Shown here one piece after another: positions 59,501 to 60,161 of a stretch of 64,000 nt of DNA. Position 1 is the stretch's first letter. The number at the start of each line of letters is the position of its first letter. A model generated the notes under the pieces. It made no database searches. It was given only the letters and a program-made list of their open reading frames with translations, and had not been told where the DNA came from. Origin of the DNA: Ectobius pallidus. Lineage: Eukaryota; Arthropoda; Insecta; Blattodea; Ectobiidae. Location: assembly GCA_964059195.1 (NCBI GenBank), contig CAXKWD010000009.1, positions 149,229,890 to 149,293,889 of the forward strand, read 5' to 3'. A program made the position numbers and the translations under genes.

Positions 59501-59821
59501 GTGCGGGGGATGGAATTCCATTGGCGAGCTAATTATTAACGACAAATCACATTTGCATATTAATTAAGAAAATAATTAAAGAGACTATAAGACTATAAGA
59601 TGTCTTTGTCACTTTGAATGGCGTTGAAGAGCCTATGTTTTGCTTTAATTGTTTAGATTTATTGTTAAGGAAGATTTCTAAAATTGTAAATCCAGGGAGA
59701 TTAAGATAAATTGGACAGTAATTGTACGACAGCATTCATTTACATCATATTCTTTTTTCAGGCCGCCAGCTACGCAACTCTTCCGAGAAGCAAAAAACCC
59801 AGTAAGAAGAAAATACAATGA
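6547..59821 (+). CDS. ReepA: REEP1-4/ReepA-like ER-shaping protein, whole gene (5' end outside window)
   Basis: This is a multi-exon gene of the TB2/DP1/HVA22 (REEP) family. Constant exons 6547-6626, 13426-13546 and 15096-15209 encode the conserved core. Three terminations are possible: 34933-35280; 45939-46080 + 46656-46800 + 51669-51870 + 54799-56391; or the same three middle exons + 59762-59821. Every junction has GT/AG borders and matching phase, and the totals are 663, 2397 and 864 nt, giving 220, 798 and 287 residues inside the window. About 35-40 N-terminal residues, including the start, must lie upstream. Known family role: REEP1-4 proteins are ER membrane proteins with hydrophobic hairpins that curve tubular ER, and their cytosolic tails contact microtubules. 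Assignment to the REEP1-4 branch rests on the core and on the RRSYSLSDL motif, comparable to the RSFSMQDL region of vertebrate REEPs. The exact fly orthologue name is inferred. Confidence 0.9.
6714..7529 (+). mobile_element. Helitron family A, copy 2 (full length)
   Basis: Start TCTCTATATATATAAAAGGC after A; 3' end hairpin CCCGGGCGACGCCGGG, then TCTTTTAAG, CTAG and T. Nearly identical over 816 bp to the inverted copy at 24363-25186, so both are recent insertions. No Rep/helicase, hence mobilised in trans. It begins 87 bp after the donor of the first REEP exon. Confidence 0.85.
7960..8200 (+). pseudogene. mariner transposase relic
   Basis: The + strand around 7998-8045 reads [13 protein letters not shown], the second catalytic block of mariner transposases. 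Downstream frameshifted pieces resemble the [16 protein letters not shown] and LGG regions (CATCCACCATAATCCCCAGA onward). The frame is broken several times and the terminal repeats were not found. Confidence 0.65.
8201..8872. other. Stretch without recognised features
   Basis: No homology, repeat ends or coding signal recognised. Confidence 0.4.
8873..8932 (+). repeat. SINE S1, 3' fragment
   Basis: Contains GGTAGGCCTAGTCCCTTCAG and AGTGCCACAG, matching the 3' end of the SINE at 20706-21003. Confidence 0.6.
8933..9300. repeat. CCAAAATT-array element, copy 1
   Basis: The element opens TTTTTGAAGTGAAACTTCTT, carries about 170 bp of unique sequence including GGTGTGACAGAAGGGACTGC, then an irregular array of AAAATCCAAAATT-like units, and closes with AAACAAGTTTCACTTC and CATGGCGTTCCATGCACAC. 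The GAAGTGAAACTT start and AAGTTTCACTTC end are inverted copies. The same layout recurs at 60162-60836 with a longer array. Confidence 0.65.
9541..9816 (+). pseudogene. LINE C-terminal region relic
   Basis: An open frame ends with [40 protein letters not shown] and [14 protein letters not shown]. This matches my recollection of the segment downstream of the RT domain in some insect LINEs (pattern VIGLxVGxRGTIxxFF followed by LKGSxxIL). The rest of the element is not visible upstream. A more decayed piece of similar type, including [11 protein letters not shown], lies near 10670-10860. Confidence 0.5.
10861..12180. other. Intron stretch with (TA)n microsatellite
   Basis: A (TA) repeat occupies about 10917-10971. 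The rest is AT-rich with no recognised gene or repeat boundary. Confidence 0.5.
12181..12660 (-). pseudogene. RTE-like LINE 3' end, antisense
   Basis: On the minus strand the end of a LINE ORF can be read: [20 protein letters not shown] and [20 protein letters not shown], followed by a short 3' UTR with CCATTGAGTAAGTAAGTA-type tail, seen at 12181-12200 as CTTACTTACT. The same end is present in the sense direction at 30262-30715 and as a short piece at 57376-57449. Frameshifts upstream show that it is inactive. Confidence 0.75.
12661..13425. other. Intron stretch before REEP exon 13426
   Basis: No repeat or coding signal recognised except the T-rich acceptor tract at the right end. Confidence 0.45.
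13426..13546 (+). CDS. ReepA: REEP exon: second hydrophobic hairpin and YRKFVHP motif
   Basis: After a T-rich tract and TTACAG, the first base completes the Trp codon. The exon then reads [20 protein letters not shown] and [20 protein letters not shown], followed by the donor [31 protein letters not shown] is the most conserved block of the TB2/DP1/HVA22 domain and identifies the REEP1-4 group. It encodes the second membrane-embedded hairpin and the start of the cytosolic amphipathic region. The 6.8-kb intron before it holds a Helitron, mariner relics and a CCAAAATT array. Confidence 0.95.
14446..14512 (-). repeat. SINE S1, 3' fragment (reverse)
   Basis: CTCTGTGGCGCTACATTCCT and GACCTACCACCCAACTGCTG match the reverse complement of the S1 3' end. 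Confidence 0.6.
14520..15068 (-). pseudogene. jockey/CR1-like LINE, reverse transcriptase fragment
   Basis: The minus strand encodes [19 protein letters not shown], which includes the catalytic [YF]xDD box as YTDD. It is followed by [19 protein letters not shown] and [20 protein letters not shown], the classic RT 'thumb' order of jockey/CR1-type LINEs. At least one frameshift separates later parts. It inserted antisense just upstream of REEP exon 15096. Confidence 0.75.
15096..15209 (+). CDS. ReepA: REEP exon: end of conserved core
   Basis: A 38-codon exon in phase 0 at both ends, after TTTTACAG and before GTGAGT. It reads [20 protein letters not shown] then [18 protein letters not shown], which aligns with the [20 protein letters not shown] region of vertebrate REEP1. 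This is the amphipathic C-terminal part of the conserved domain. Because its donor is phase 0, it can join either the alternative terminal exon at 34933 or the main-path exon at 45939, so the isoform choice is made at this donor. Confidence 0.93.
15530..15725 (+). repeat. Dispersed repeat R1, copy 1
   Basis: GATCGGGTGAAATAACTAC, TTCAGGTTCTCACAATTACA and ACAAGAGATGTTGGAAATGT recur in the same order at 37430-37600 and, inverted, at 38205-38420. No coding or terminal repeats recognised; it may be a SINE. Confidence 0.55.
15726..17017. other. Intron stretch without recognised features
   Basis: No exon, repeat border or RNA gene seen. Confidence 0.4.
17018..17343. mobile_element. Fold-back element with tRNA-like inverted arms, T1
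   Basis: The left end AAGTAAGAATCAGCTTG to about 17073 is the inverted copy of about 17286-17343. The arms contain the 3' half of a tRNA-like sequence (GTTCAAATCCCGG as B box) and, outside it, a run of five T. The left arm continues into a complete tRNA-like gene at 17046-17115. Confidence 0.75.
17046..17115 (-). tRNA. tRNA-like sequence inside T1 (probably not a functional tRNA)
   Basis: The 70-nt minus strand folds as a cloverleaf: acceptor GTCATGG/TTATGAC (7 pairs with two G-U), D arm GCTC/GAGC, anticodon stem TCAGC/GCTGG with 7-nt loop GCGTTAA, and T stem closed by CCGTG and CCCGG-type bases with partial pairing. Formal anticodon GTT. C instead of T at position 33 and weak T-stem pairing argue against function in translation. 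TTTTT follows 7 nt downstream. Confidence 0.55.
17429..18080. mobile_element. hAT-type MITE
   Basis: Inverted ends TAGGGCAAGGCATTT and AAATGCCTTGCCCTA are flanked by an 8-bp target duplication GTCATTAC/GTCGTTAC (one mismatch). The 8-bp duplication and the TAGGG start indicate the hAT superfamily. No transposase coding is seen. Confidence 0.8.
18783..19726 (+). mobile_element. PIF/Harbinger element with transposase remnant
   Basis: Perfect 18-bp ends GGCCGGTATTCATAGTCG and CGACTATGAATACCGGCC are flanked by TAA target duplications (18780-18782 and 19727-19729). Many internal AAGTC(G/A)-type repeats lie near both ends. At 19024-19152 the + strand encodes [20 protein letters not shown] followed by KRFRFKK, similar to the N-terminus of Harbinger transposases (R..NPF..Y.D.EF..RFR). 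Only this N-terminal part survives, so it is non-autonomous. Confidence 0.8.
19730..20705. other. Intron stretch, microsatellites only
   Basis: A (TC)n tract at about 19820-19836 and T-rich runs near 20610-20665. No other feature recognised. Confidence 0.45.
20706..21003 (+). repeat. tRNA-derived SINE S1, most complete copy
   Basis: The head is tRNA-like, with TTGTGGTTAGCGTCGC as A box and GGGTTCAATCC as B box. A ~230-bp body follows, containing CTGGAACGGGGTACACAAAG and TTGTCCCTTCAGGGATGTAG. Other copies: 42571-42801, 57478-57750, 53770-53828 (head only), 8873-8932 and 14446-14512 (tails). A Pol III promoter followed by a constant body is the usual SINE design. Confidence 0.75.
21575..22201. 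mobile_element. Palindromic mariner M1, copy b
   Basis: Arms of about 300 bp meet near 21885-21910. The right arm reads the PDLAP..DFHLFL block and ends with the M1 terminus next to TA. The left terminus has decayed. Both arms encode the transposase C-terminal region with stops. Confidence 0.78.
22793..23225 (-). pseudogene. mariner transposase fragment, different lineage (M4)
   Basis: The minus strand reads [15 protein letters not shown] near 23155-23200 (second catalytic block), then [40 protein letters not shown] and [17 protein letters not shown]. The terminus GAGGGTCGCCCATAAAGTAA is at the left. Only the 3' end of the element is present and the frame is broken between the blocks. Confidence 0.75.
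23265..24138. mobile_element. Tigger/pogo-type MITE
   Basis: Ends CAGTGAAACCTCCTTATAA and TTATACAGAGGTTTGACTG are inverted and flanked by TA. A CAGTG.AACCTC terminus with TA target is typical of pogo/Tigger elements. No coding. It contains a perfect 30-bp hairpin (23394-23497). Confidence 0.75.
23394..23497. repeat. Perfect 30-bp inverted repeat with 44-nt loop
   Basis: TATACCTCTAGCAAATAAGG continuing to GGCGGCTG at 23394-23423 is exactly complementary to 23468-23497. It could be a small MITE nested in the Tigger element. Confidence 0.7.
24363..25186 (-). mobile_element. Helitron family A, copy 3 (full length)
   Basis: On the minus strand it starts TCTCTATATATATAAAAGGC and ends CCCGGGCGACGCCGGG, TCTTTTAAG, CTAG before T. 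It is nearly identical to copy 2 (6714-7529), in opposite orientation, 17 kb away. Confidence 0.85.
25413..26179 (+). mobile_element. Tigger/pogo element with transposase N-terminus
   Basis: Inverted ends CAGTAGAAGCCCGAAATAGC and TATATCGAGCTTCTGCTG; the right flank is TA. An ATG at 25798 opens [20 protein letters not shown] followed by KNGETG, the start of the helix-turn-helix (CENP-B-like) DNA-binding domain of Tigger/pogo transposases. A shifted [15 protein letters not shown] piece follows near 25930-25965. The catalytic DDE domain is missing. Confidence 0.75.
26469..27600. mobile_element. Palindromic mariner M1, copy c, split by a LINE
   Basis: Left arm and centre occupy 26469-26877 and the rest of the right arm 27372-27600. 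At 26877 the sequence stops after CTTCAAGAAATGACAG, and at 27372 it resumes with AGGAAATGGTTGTCACACTG, the next part of the M1 consensus. The 494 bp between are an inserted LINE. Confidence 0.75.
26878..27371 (-). mobile_element. 5'-truncated CR1/jockey-like LINE inserted in M1
   Basis: The minus strand encodes [40 protein letters not shown] and [19 protein letters not shown], the C-terminal end of a CR1/jockey-type RT ORF. The element's 3' end is an ATGTAG-repeat tail (26878-26890, reverse). Its ORF end and microsatellite tail next to host DNA indicate a normal target-primed insertion. Confidence 0.7.
28192..28384. mobile_element. Fold-back element with tRNA-like inverted arms, T2
   Basis: The arms 28192-28261 and 28315-28384 are perfect 70-bp inverted copies. 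Each contains, reading outward, the anticodon arm TTGGC-GCGAATA-GCCAA, a variable loop, T arm CTGGGTTCAAGTCCCAG, and then TTTTT within GGAGGAATTTTTCTCC. The middle carries D-arm sequences (TAGCTCAGTTGG). Formal anticodon GAA. The acceptor stem no longer pairs, so this is not a functional tRNA. Confidence 0.85.
28679..28986. mobile_element. Fold-back element with tRNA-like inverted arms, T3
   Basis: Left arm from AGATGGAAAGGTGAAGTCAG is the diverged inverted copy of the right arm ending CTTCACCTTTTCAATCT. Both arms contain the tRNA-like 3' half and a TTTTT run. The right arm includes a complete tRNA-like sequence at 28878-28951. It lies only 0.3 kb from T2 but differs in sequence. Confidence 0.7.
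28878..28951 (+). tRNA. tRNA-like sequence inside T3 (probably not functional)
   Basis: Acceptor TGCCATG pairs with TATGGCA; D arm GCTC/GAGC; anticodon arm TCAGC-ACGGAGA-GCCGA has one mismatch (formal anticodon GGA, C at position 33). The T arm is degenerate (TTCATATCC). TTTTT follows 6 nt later. It is a transposon-borne tRNA relic. Confidence 0.5.
29504..30027. mobile_element. TA-flanked MITE with ~45-bp inverted ends
   Basis: CAGAGTGTTAATGAATAACA then CCGAAATATTTTAC at the left and GTAAAATATTTCGGTGTTTT then CATTAACACCCAGTG at the right, flanked by TA. The inverted repeat continues into GAGGGGACA/TGTCCCCTC. Probably Tc1/mariner-mobilised; no coding recognised. Confidence 0.75.
30262..30715 (+). 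pseudogene. RTE-like LINE 3' end, sense
   Basis: With a stop in between, it reads [30 protein letters not shown], then [40 protein letters not shown] and [20 protein letters not shown] to a stop at 30658-30660. A short 3' UTR ends in CCATTGAGTAAGTAAC. Same family as 12181-12660. Confidence 0.78.
30716..32435. other. Intron stretch without recognised features
   Basis: Only a short AAT microsatellite (31290-31310), a C run (32328-32339) and a lone Tc1-like motif ACAGGGTGATTTAAAATGTC at 32355 were noticed. Confidence 0.4.
32436..33060 (+). mobile_element. Helitron family B, copy 2
   Basis: Starts TCTACTCTTATACAATTCAA after A and ends TTATCGTGGGCACCTA then CTAG before T. Homologous to 481-1195 and 40885-41597. 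The 3' hairpin is partly deleted. Confidence 0.8.
33363..33475 (-). repeat. Fragment of the ACTTCCTCTGCCC MITE
   Basis: CACATATCCTTGTACAGAAT, CGCAAGACACAATTTTACGC and TATTTATAGC-like stretches are the reverse complement of 49780-49920, the right half of the MITE at 49148-49948. The terminal repeat itself is missing. Confidence 0.6.
33675..34224 (+). CDS. GIY-YIG endonuclease domain of a Penelope-like element
   Basis: The open frame (extending back to 33646 through the inverted arm, with no clear native start) encodes about 180 residues. Key motifs are GVYPILC with the GIY-type tripeptide GVY, a CNDC pair typical of the Penelope-type domain, [10 protein letters not shown] (YIG tripeptide as YVG), [10 protein letters not shown] with the conserved Arg and HxxD-like region, and [15 protein letters not shown], the expected conserved Glu and Asn. 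The stop at 34222-34224 lies inside the right arm. In Penelope elements this domain nicks DNA for target-primed reverse transcription. The missing RT half means it cannot retrotranspose alone, but the domain itself is intact, with no stops. I see no sign that it is a host gene. Confidence 0.75.
34274..34313 (+). ncRNA. Minimal type I hammerhead-like motif in PLE arm
   Basis: GTAC, CTGAGGA (fits the core CUGANGA), a stem-loop GACCC..GGGTT, then GAAAC, GTC and GTAC. The two GTAC strands can form helix I, GAAAC/GUC forms the very short helix III seen in Penelope-type hammerheads, and cleavage would fall after GTC. The first pair of helix II is A-U instead of the usual G-C. An inverted copy lies in the left arm (33543-33582). 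Confidence 0.5.
34356..34932. other. Intron stretch upstream of early terminal exon
   Basis: No repeat border or coding recognised; the pyrimidine-rich acceptor tract is at 34900-34932. Confidence 0.4.
34933..35280 (+). CDS. ReepA: REEP alternative early terminal exon (short-tail isoform)
   Basis: An open frame of 115 codons plus TGA follows a strong pyrimidine tract and CCCTAG. It begins in phase 0, as needed for the donor at 15209. It encodes a Ser/Pro-rich start ([20 protein letters not shown]), a basic patch KRRSRS, an acidic patch [11 protein letters not shown] and a basic end with [17 protein letters not shown]. The basic tail resembles in character the Arg/Lys-rich end of vertebrate REEP1-4. 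A poly(A) signal 0.5 kb downstream supports a real 3' terminal exon. Product within the window: 220 residues. Membership in this gene rests on phase, strand, acceptor quality and tail composition; transcript data were not available. Confidence 0.8.
   Translation, partial: NLNLPSVSSVSLLPPPDPSESDLSVISAARNRTISAPSEEEFNYKENGIKRRSRSVDEADHGKSYDNPMYEFSDEDEDPSYIPLETQEEKSPPTVRKTRSRAVKKSRSDTRQLIS
35778..35783 (+). terminator. AATAAA poly(A) signal of early terminal exon
   Basis: A canonical AATAAA lies 0.5 kb after the stop at 35280, followed by T- and G-rich sequence at about 35784-35850. It fits the 3' UTR end of the short-tail REEP isoform. A MITE lies shortly downstream at 35902. Confidence 0.65.
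35902..36350. mobile_element. MITE with 10-bp target duplication
   Basis: AGGGGGCGGATTTCTATGAC and GGTAATAGAAATCCGCCCCC are inverted ends, flanked by exact ATCTATAACT duplications (35892-35901, 36351-36360). Internal motifs such as GTCATATTTT repeat. A 9-10-bp duplication suggests a Mutator-like element; that class is inference. A lone end (GTCATAGAAATCCGCTCCCT) is at 46486-46505. Confidence 0.75.
36482..37039. mobile_element. Palindromic mariner M1, copy e
   Basis: Termini TGTCCATAAAGTAAGTTTCC and AACTTACTTTATGAACGGGC next to TA on both sides. The arms meet near 36790; the right arm lacks the HPPYSPD block, so it is internally deleted. Transposase C-terminal reading in both arms, with stops. 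Confidence 0.78.
37430..37600 (+). repeat. Dispersed repeat R1, copy 2
   Basis: CGAGCGATCGGGTGAAATAT, TTCTCACAATTACAATGAAA and ACAAGAGATGTTGGAAATGC match copies 1 and 3. Confidence 0.55.
37832..38179. mobile_element. Tc1/mariner-superfamily short element
   Basis: CAGGGTGGGCCAATAGTCAC and its partner GTGACTTCTGGCCCACCCTG are inverted ends flanked by TA. The minus strand between them reads [20 protein letters not shown] and [19 protein letters not shown], which looks like the C-terminal end of an IS630/Tc1-like transposase. About 350 bp long, so non-autonomous. Confidence 0.75.
38205..38420 (-). repeat. Dispersed repeat R1, copy 3 (inverted)
   Basis: Reverse complement of copies 1 and 2, including the inverse of CTCACAATTACAATGAAAAT and AAGAGATGTTGGAAATGTTC. 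Copies 2 and 3 flank the Tc1-like element in opposite orientation. Confidence 0.55.
38421..39162. other. Intron stretch with (TA)n microsatellite
   Basis: (TA) repeat at about 38526-38563; otherwise nothing recognised. Confidence 0.45.
39163..39858. mobile_element. Palindromic mariner M3
   Basis: TA-flanked inverted ends: left CGACGGTCGTGCAAAAAGTA and right TTTCTGGAAGACCCTCG. The left arm, antisense, reads [19 protein letters not shown] and [18 protein letters not shown]. The right arm, in sense, reads a decayed [14 protein letters not shown] and DYVEK with a stop. This is the transposase C-terminus of a mariner lineage distinct from M1, again duplicated head to head. Confidence 0.78.
40382..40451 (+). 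tRNA. tRNA-like solo arm T4 (probably not functional)
   Basis: CTGGCA pairs with TGTCAG as an acceptor; D arm GCTC/GAGC; loop ACGGATA; B box GGCTTCAAATCCC. Then GAGGAATTTTTCTCCTATAA, the same trailer as in T2, including TTTTT. No opposite arm was found; a further trailer fragment is at 44187-44213. Confidence 0.55.
40712..41883. mobile_element. MITE with ~70-bp inverted ends, split by a Helitron
   Basis: CAGTGCGTTCTTTTTTAAAG onward (40712-40785) is the inverted, diverged copy of about 41810-41883, ending CTTTAAAAAAGAATGCACTG. The Helitron at 40885-41597 lies inside. No coding. Confidence 0.55.
40885..41597 (-). mobile_element. Helitron family B, copy 3
   Basis: On the minus strand it starts TCTACTCTCATACAATTCAA after A and ends GTGGGCGAAGCCGTGGGC, ACTTG, CTAG before T. 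It has the best preserved 3' end of the family. Confidence 0.82.
41950..42352. mobile_element. hAT-type MITE built of CGATACT repeats
   Basis: TAGGGATGGGTCGATAC and GAGGACCCATCCCTA are inverted ends with an exact 8-bp duplication GTTTTTAT (41942-41949, 42353-42360). Both sub-terminal regions are made of degenerate TCGATACT units. No coding. Confidence 0.85.
42571..42801 (-). repeat. SINE S1 body (reverse)
   Basis: CATCCCTGAAGGGACTAGAC, TAGGCAGATGGCAGGATTG and CACCCCGTTCCAGACCTCCC match the reverse complement of 20706-21003. The tRNA-like head is missing. Confidence 0.7.
42802..43437. other. Intron stretch without recognised features
   Basis: No repeat border or gene recognised. Confidence 0.4.
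43438..44088. mobile_element. Palindromic mariner M1, copy f
   Basis: Full-length palindrome: both arms keep the region from the HPPYSPD/PSDFHLF block to the terminus, with TA at the left. The arms meet near 43775. Stops and frameshifts are present in both. Confidence 0.8.
44257..44533. mobile_element. MITE with 27-bp inverted ends
   Basis: GGCACACGGTTTTAGAAGGC-ATATGAG at the left pairs with CTCATATGCCTTCTAAATCC-ATGTGCC at the right, with two mismatches. No coding recognised and no clear target duplication. Confidence 0.7.
45090..45250 (-). pseudogene. LINE RT C-terminal fragment
   Basis: The minus strand reads [20 protein letters not shown] and [14 protein letters not shown]. [22 protein letters not shown] is the typical end of CR1/jockey-type RT ORFs. 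Confidence 0.65.
45939..46080 (+). CDS. ReepA: REEP exon: GGGG linker and SYSLSDL motif
   Basis: After CATTGTTGCAG the exon reads [20 protein letters not shown] then [20 protein letters not shown] and MEETDGL, ending one base into the next codon before GTTAGT. It starts in phase 0 and corresponds to the GQGALSERLRSFSMQDL segment directly after the core in vertebrate REEP1-4, so this is the main-path successor of the 15096-15209 exon. The RRSYSLSDL motif is a plausible basophilic kinase site (inference). The preceding intron is about 30.7 kb and contains the alternative terminal exon. Confidence 0.9.
46357..46430. repeat. Solo mariner-like terminus
   Basis: TACGAGGGTGGATCGAAAAA with TTACGCAC resembles the outer end of a mariner. 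No partner end or transposase coding found; next to it is a solo end of the GGGGGCGG MITE. Confidence 0.4.
46656..46800 (+). CDS. ReepA: REEP exon: Arg/Ser-rich tail segment
   Basis: The acceptor TGTTTCAG and donor GTAAGC bound 145 nt. The first two bases complete the Asp codon from the previous exon, and the frame then reads [40 protein letters not shown] and REPSIPL, ending two bases into the next codon. The segment is basic and Ser/Arg-rich with no recognised fold, as expected for the disordered cytosolic tail of REEP proteins. Only about 0.6 kb separates it from the previous exon. Confidence 0.88.
46932..47455. mobile_element. MITE with AAGTGCCAGAATG ends, copy 2
   Basis: Homologous to 5632-6165 from AAGTGCCAGAATCGTAC to CATTCTGGCACTT and slightly beyond. 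It lies 0.13 kb after a REEP exon. Confidence 0.65.
48008..48562. mobile_element. MITE with GAGCATTCACACCGAAGTAG ends
   Basis: The left end GAGCATTCACACCGAAGTAG is exactly inverted at the right (CTACTTCGGTGTGAATGCTC), and similarity continues through CCTGGATGCATG/CTGCATCCAGG. No coding. Confidence 0.75.
48873..49075 (-). pseudogene. mariner 3' end, further lineage (M5)
   Basis: TA at the left, terminus CGAGATGAGTCCAGAAAGTA, and on the minus strand [10 protein letters not shown] plus stop near 48982-49013, the typical last residues of a mariner transposase. Confidence 0.65.
49148..49948. mobile_element. MITE with ACTTCCTCTGCCC ends
   Basis: ACTTCCTCTGCCC at 49148 and GGGCAGAGGAAGT at 49936-49948 are exact inverted copies. 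A TG-rich microsatellite lies near 49284-49318. Its right half recurs inverted at 33363-33475. Inserted within or beside the M5 mariner fragment. Confidence 0.7.
50165..50781. mobile_element. Palindromic mariner M1, copy g
   Basis: Two arms meeting near 50465; the right arm reads the SPDL..S(D)FHLFL block and ends next to TA. The left outer ~25 bp have decayed. Confidence 0.75.
51276..51369. mobile_element. M2 mariner end fragment
   Basis: CGAGGGCTTTTTTTTTCAAC through AGGTACACCTTCTAGCTAC matches the left 94 bp of the palindromic element at 53946-54632, with TA at its left. It directly precedes the exon-like duplicate at 51389. Confidence 0.7.
51389..51439 (+). pseudogene. Partial duplicate of REEP exon 51669-51870
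   Basis: 51 nt match exon positions 51777-51827 at 49 of 51 bases (differences at 51393 and 51436). It has no acceptor or donor at its edges and runs into unrelated sequence on both sides, so it is not a usable exon. Confidence 0.85.
51669..51870 (+). CDS. ReepA: REEP exon: Ser-rich tail segment, phase-0 branch donor
   Basis: After TTTTTGTTGTAG the first base completes a Ser codon, and the frame reads [20 protein letters not shown] through [20 protein letters not shown] to KRGPAAE, ending in phase 0 before GTGAGT. The tail is Ser/Arg-rich and probably disordered. Its donor can join either the long terminal exon (54799) or the short one (59762), both phase 0. A 51-nt stretch of this exon recurs at 51389-51439 in the upstream intron (see findings). 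Confidence 0.88.
51871..53769. other. Intron stretch without recognised features
   Basis: AT-rich; several short open frames are not convincing. No repeat border was identified. Confidence 0.4.
53770..53828 (-). repeat. SINE S1-like tRNA-derived head
   Basis: On the minus strand TATGGTTAGTGTTGCTGACT (A box) and GGATTCGATCCCC (B box) match the head of S1 at 20712-20770. Confidence 0.55.
53946..54632. mobile_element. Palindromic mariner M2
   Basis: TA on both sides; both ends carry GGGGCATAAAATGAAAACCA or its complement plus a T/A run. Left arm (53946-54270, antisense) and right arm (54295-54632, sense) encode the mariner C-terminus: LVPRYNKCL near 54479-54505 and [17 protein letters not shown] helices. 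The lineage differs from M1 and M3. It ends about 166 bp before the acceptor of the long REEP terminal exon. Confidence 0.8.
54799..56391 (+). CDS. ReepA: REEP long alternative terminal exon (530-residue tail)
   Basis: After TTTTTCTATTTGAAG the frame opens in phase 0 ([18 protein letters not shown]) and stays open for 530 codons to TGA at 56389-56391. The product is acidic, Ser/Thr/Gln/Glu-rich and low in hydrophobic residues. It holds three tandem repeats of 30, 32 and 32 residues (55378-55659; core [14 protein letters not shown]), a proline-rich stretch [14 protein letters not shown] near 55966-56007 that could bind SH3 domains, and a basic end [15 protein letters not shown] followed by [20 protein letters not shown], which looks amphipathic. 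No known domain is recognised. It makes a protein far longer than typical vertebrate REEPs of 200-260 residues. The open frame, phase and acceptor make it convincing as coding; its joining to REEP is inferred from position and phase. Confidence 0.85.
   Translation, partial: DDLFDLPGEEGDHGYYNNKEELIYDRSSSLSPQPGIKRINSRPNTPLSSVPEVPPSDPTPNHIANNVAATQEQFVDATDNKPEEEGDDLPLYDAETDVAKNQSNDFSQSPKHDASTESKNLTESASGIATVPHPFTPSELATEPPLQNLNSVALTSAEVPQENQKQELKQNENIAAVSSETQKTDTTVRNSLPEKENFAPQSSETKVESAPNQNDSTLQANIQEKESFAPQISETKVESALNQGDSTQTLQDSIHEKESFAPQISETKVESALNQDDSTQTAQTIVKEEESSSSVSKVEDSSYSETIQSISSDELSTVAPSLADESVSESQPATATSPASVLSAESLSLDICATVKQTTGSASASIESLVIPEPASRSNSQSSLRGGRYHKPPAPTPPPKTPEIESDNQETSSPALERKDLSEDTTTGSDDSEAPVTTARLVLKPGVVKTLGPDTTKAEVFVSKTPAKNKKAKSKHKQKESGLSRFFGKSQFGSLTSLIPFWHGKQEPSTSTPGASGSSGRTQAPLADCE
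55378..55659 (+). repeat. Three in-frame tandem repeats in the REEP long exon
   Basis: Units of 90, 96 and 96 nt begin at 55378, 55468 and 55564, each opening with a Glu-Lys-Glu codon triplet and containing [12 protein letters not shown]. Units 2 and 3 are nearly identical at DNA level. All keep the reading frame. Confidence 0.85.
56474..56479 (+). terminator. AATAAA poly(A) signal after long terminal exon
   Basis: AATAAA within a run of A residues lies 83 nt after the stop codon at 56391. It is followed by T-rich sequence, consistent with cleavage of the long-tail isoform around 56490-56510. Confidence 0.55.
56908..57245. mobile_element. M1 mariner, single left arm (copy h)
   Basis: TA, GAGAGCCGTCCATAAAGTAA and the antisense transposase C-terminus through the HPPYSPD block; the sequence then stops at about 57245, so the other arm is lost. 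Confidence 0.7.
57376..57449 (-). repeat. RTE-like LINE 3' tail fragment
   Basis: CTTACTTACTTACTCAGTGG, CAACAGACAATTCCTCAGCA match the start of 12181-12240. Confidence 0.6.
57478..57750 (-). repeat. SINE S1, near-complete (reverse)
   Basis: From CCGTGGCGCTACATCCCTCA to CGACGCTAACCACAAGATCA, covering body and tRNA-like head of S1. Confidence 0.72.
58219..58910. repeat. Large imperfect palindrome, ~310-bp arms
   Basis: GAGAAATAGGTGAATT at 58239 reappears inverted near 58880; GGGTAATTATCGTTTCAAA at 58374 is inverted near 58741. A T/A-rich centre lies at about 58545-58610. No coding or clear target duplication; probably a fold-back element. Confidence 0.7.
58911..59761. other. Intron stretch before short terminal exon
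   Basis: AT-rich; only the acceptor tract at 59745-59761 is recognised. Confidence 0.4.
59762..59821 (+). CDS. ReepA: REEP short alternative terminal exon (19-residue basic tail)
   Basis: After the tract CATATTCTTTTTTCAG, a 20-codon frame in phase 0 reads [19 protein letters not shown] and stops at 59819-59821. The Lys/Arg-rich end matches the general character of vertebrate REEP C-termini and of the other REEP terminal exon at 34933. Joined directly to 51870 it gives 287 residues in the window, close to normal REEP size, so this may be the standard form and the 54799 exon the elaborated one. The 3' UTR probably continues beyond 59900, but I could not fix a poly(A) site; a CCAAAATT repeat starts at about 60160. 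Confidence 0.75.
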   Translation, partial: AASYATLPRSKKPSKKKIQ

Positions 59822-60161
59822 AGGCTGCTCTACGTAAGCTTAGAGATGAACTTTGTGACTGAAGACTGCGCAGCAAGGAAGGCATCAGGAGGCTGTGAAA
59901 ATTTAAGGCCATGTTTATGCAGTCTATCTCCGTTCTTCAAGACTGTACTGGAAGTTTTATAATTGGCTTGACGTAAAGATGTATTATTTGTTATATCAAG
60001 AGATGGCTATCTGTTCCTTAAGTCCCCTGCTTAAATCTCTCGCTAACATAGTATTATGGGACTCAAGAAGTCAGCGTGCCTACATTGGTTGATATTTATT
60101 GCCTATTCGCTTGTCTATCATATCTGTGTTTTATGTTATTTACATTTACGTTAACTAAATT

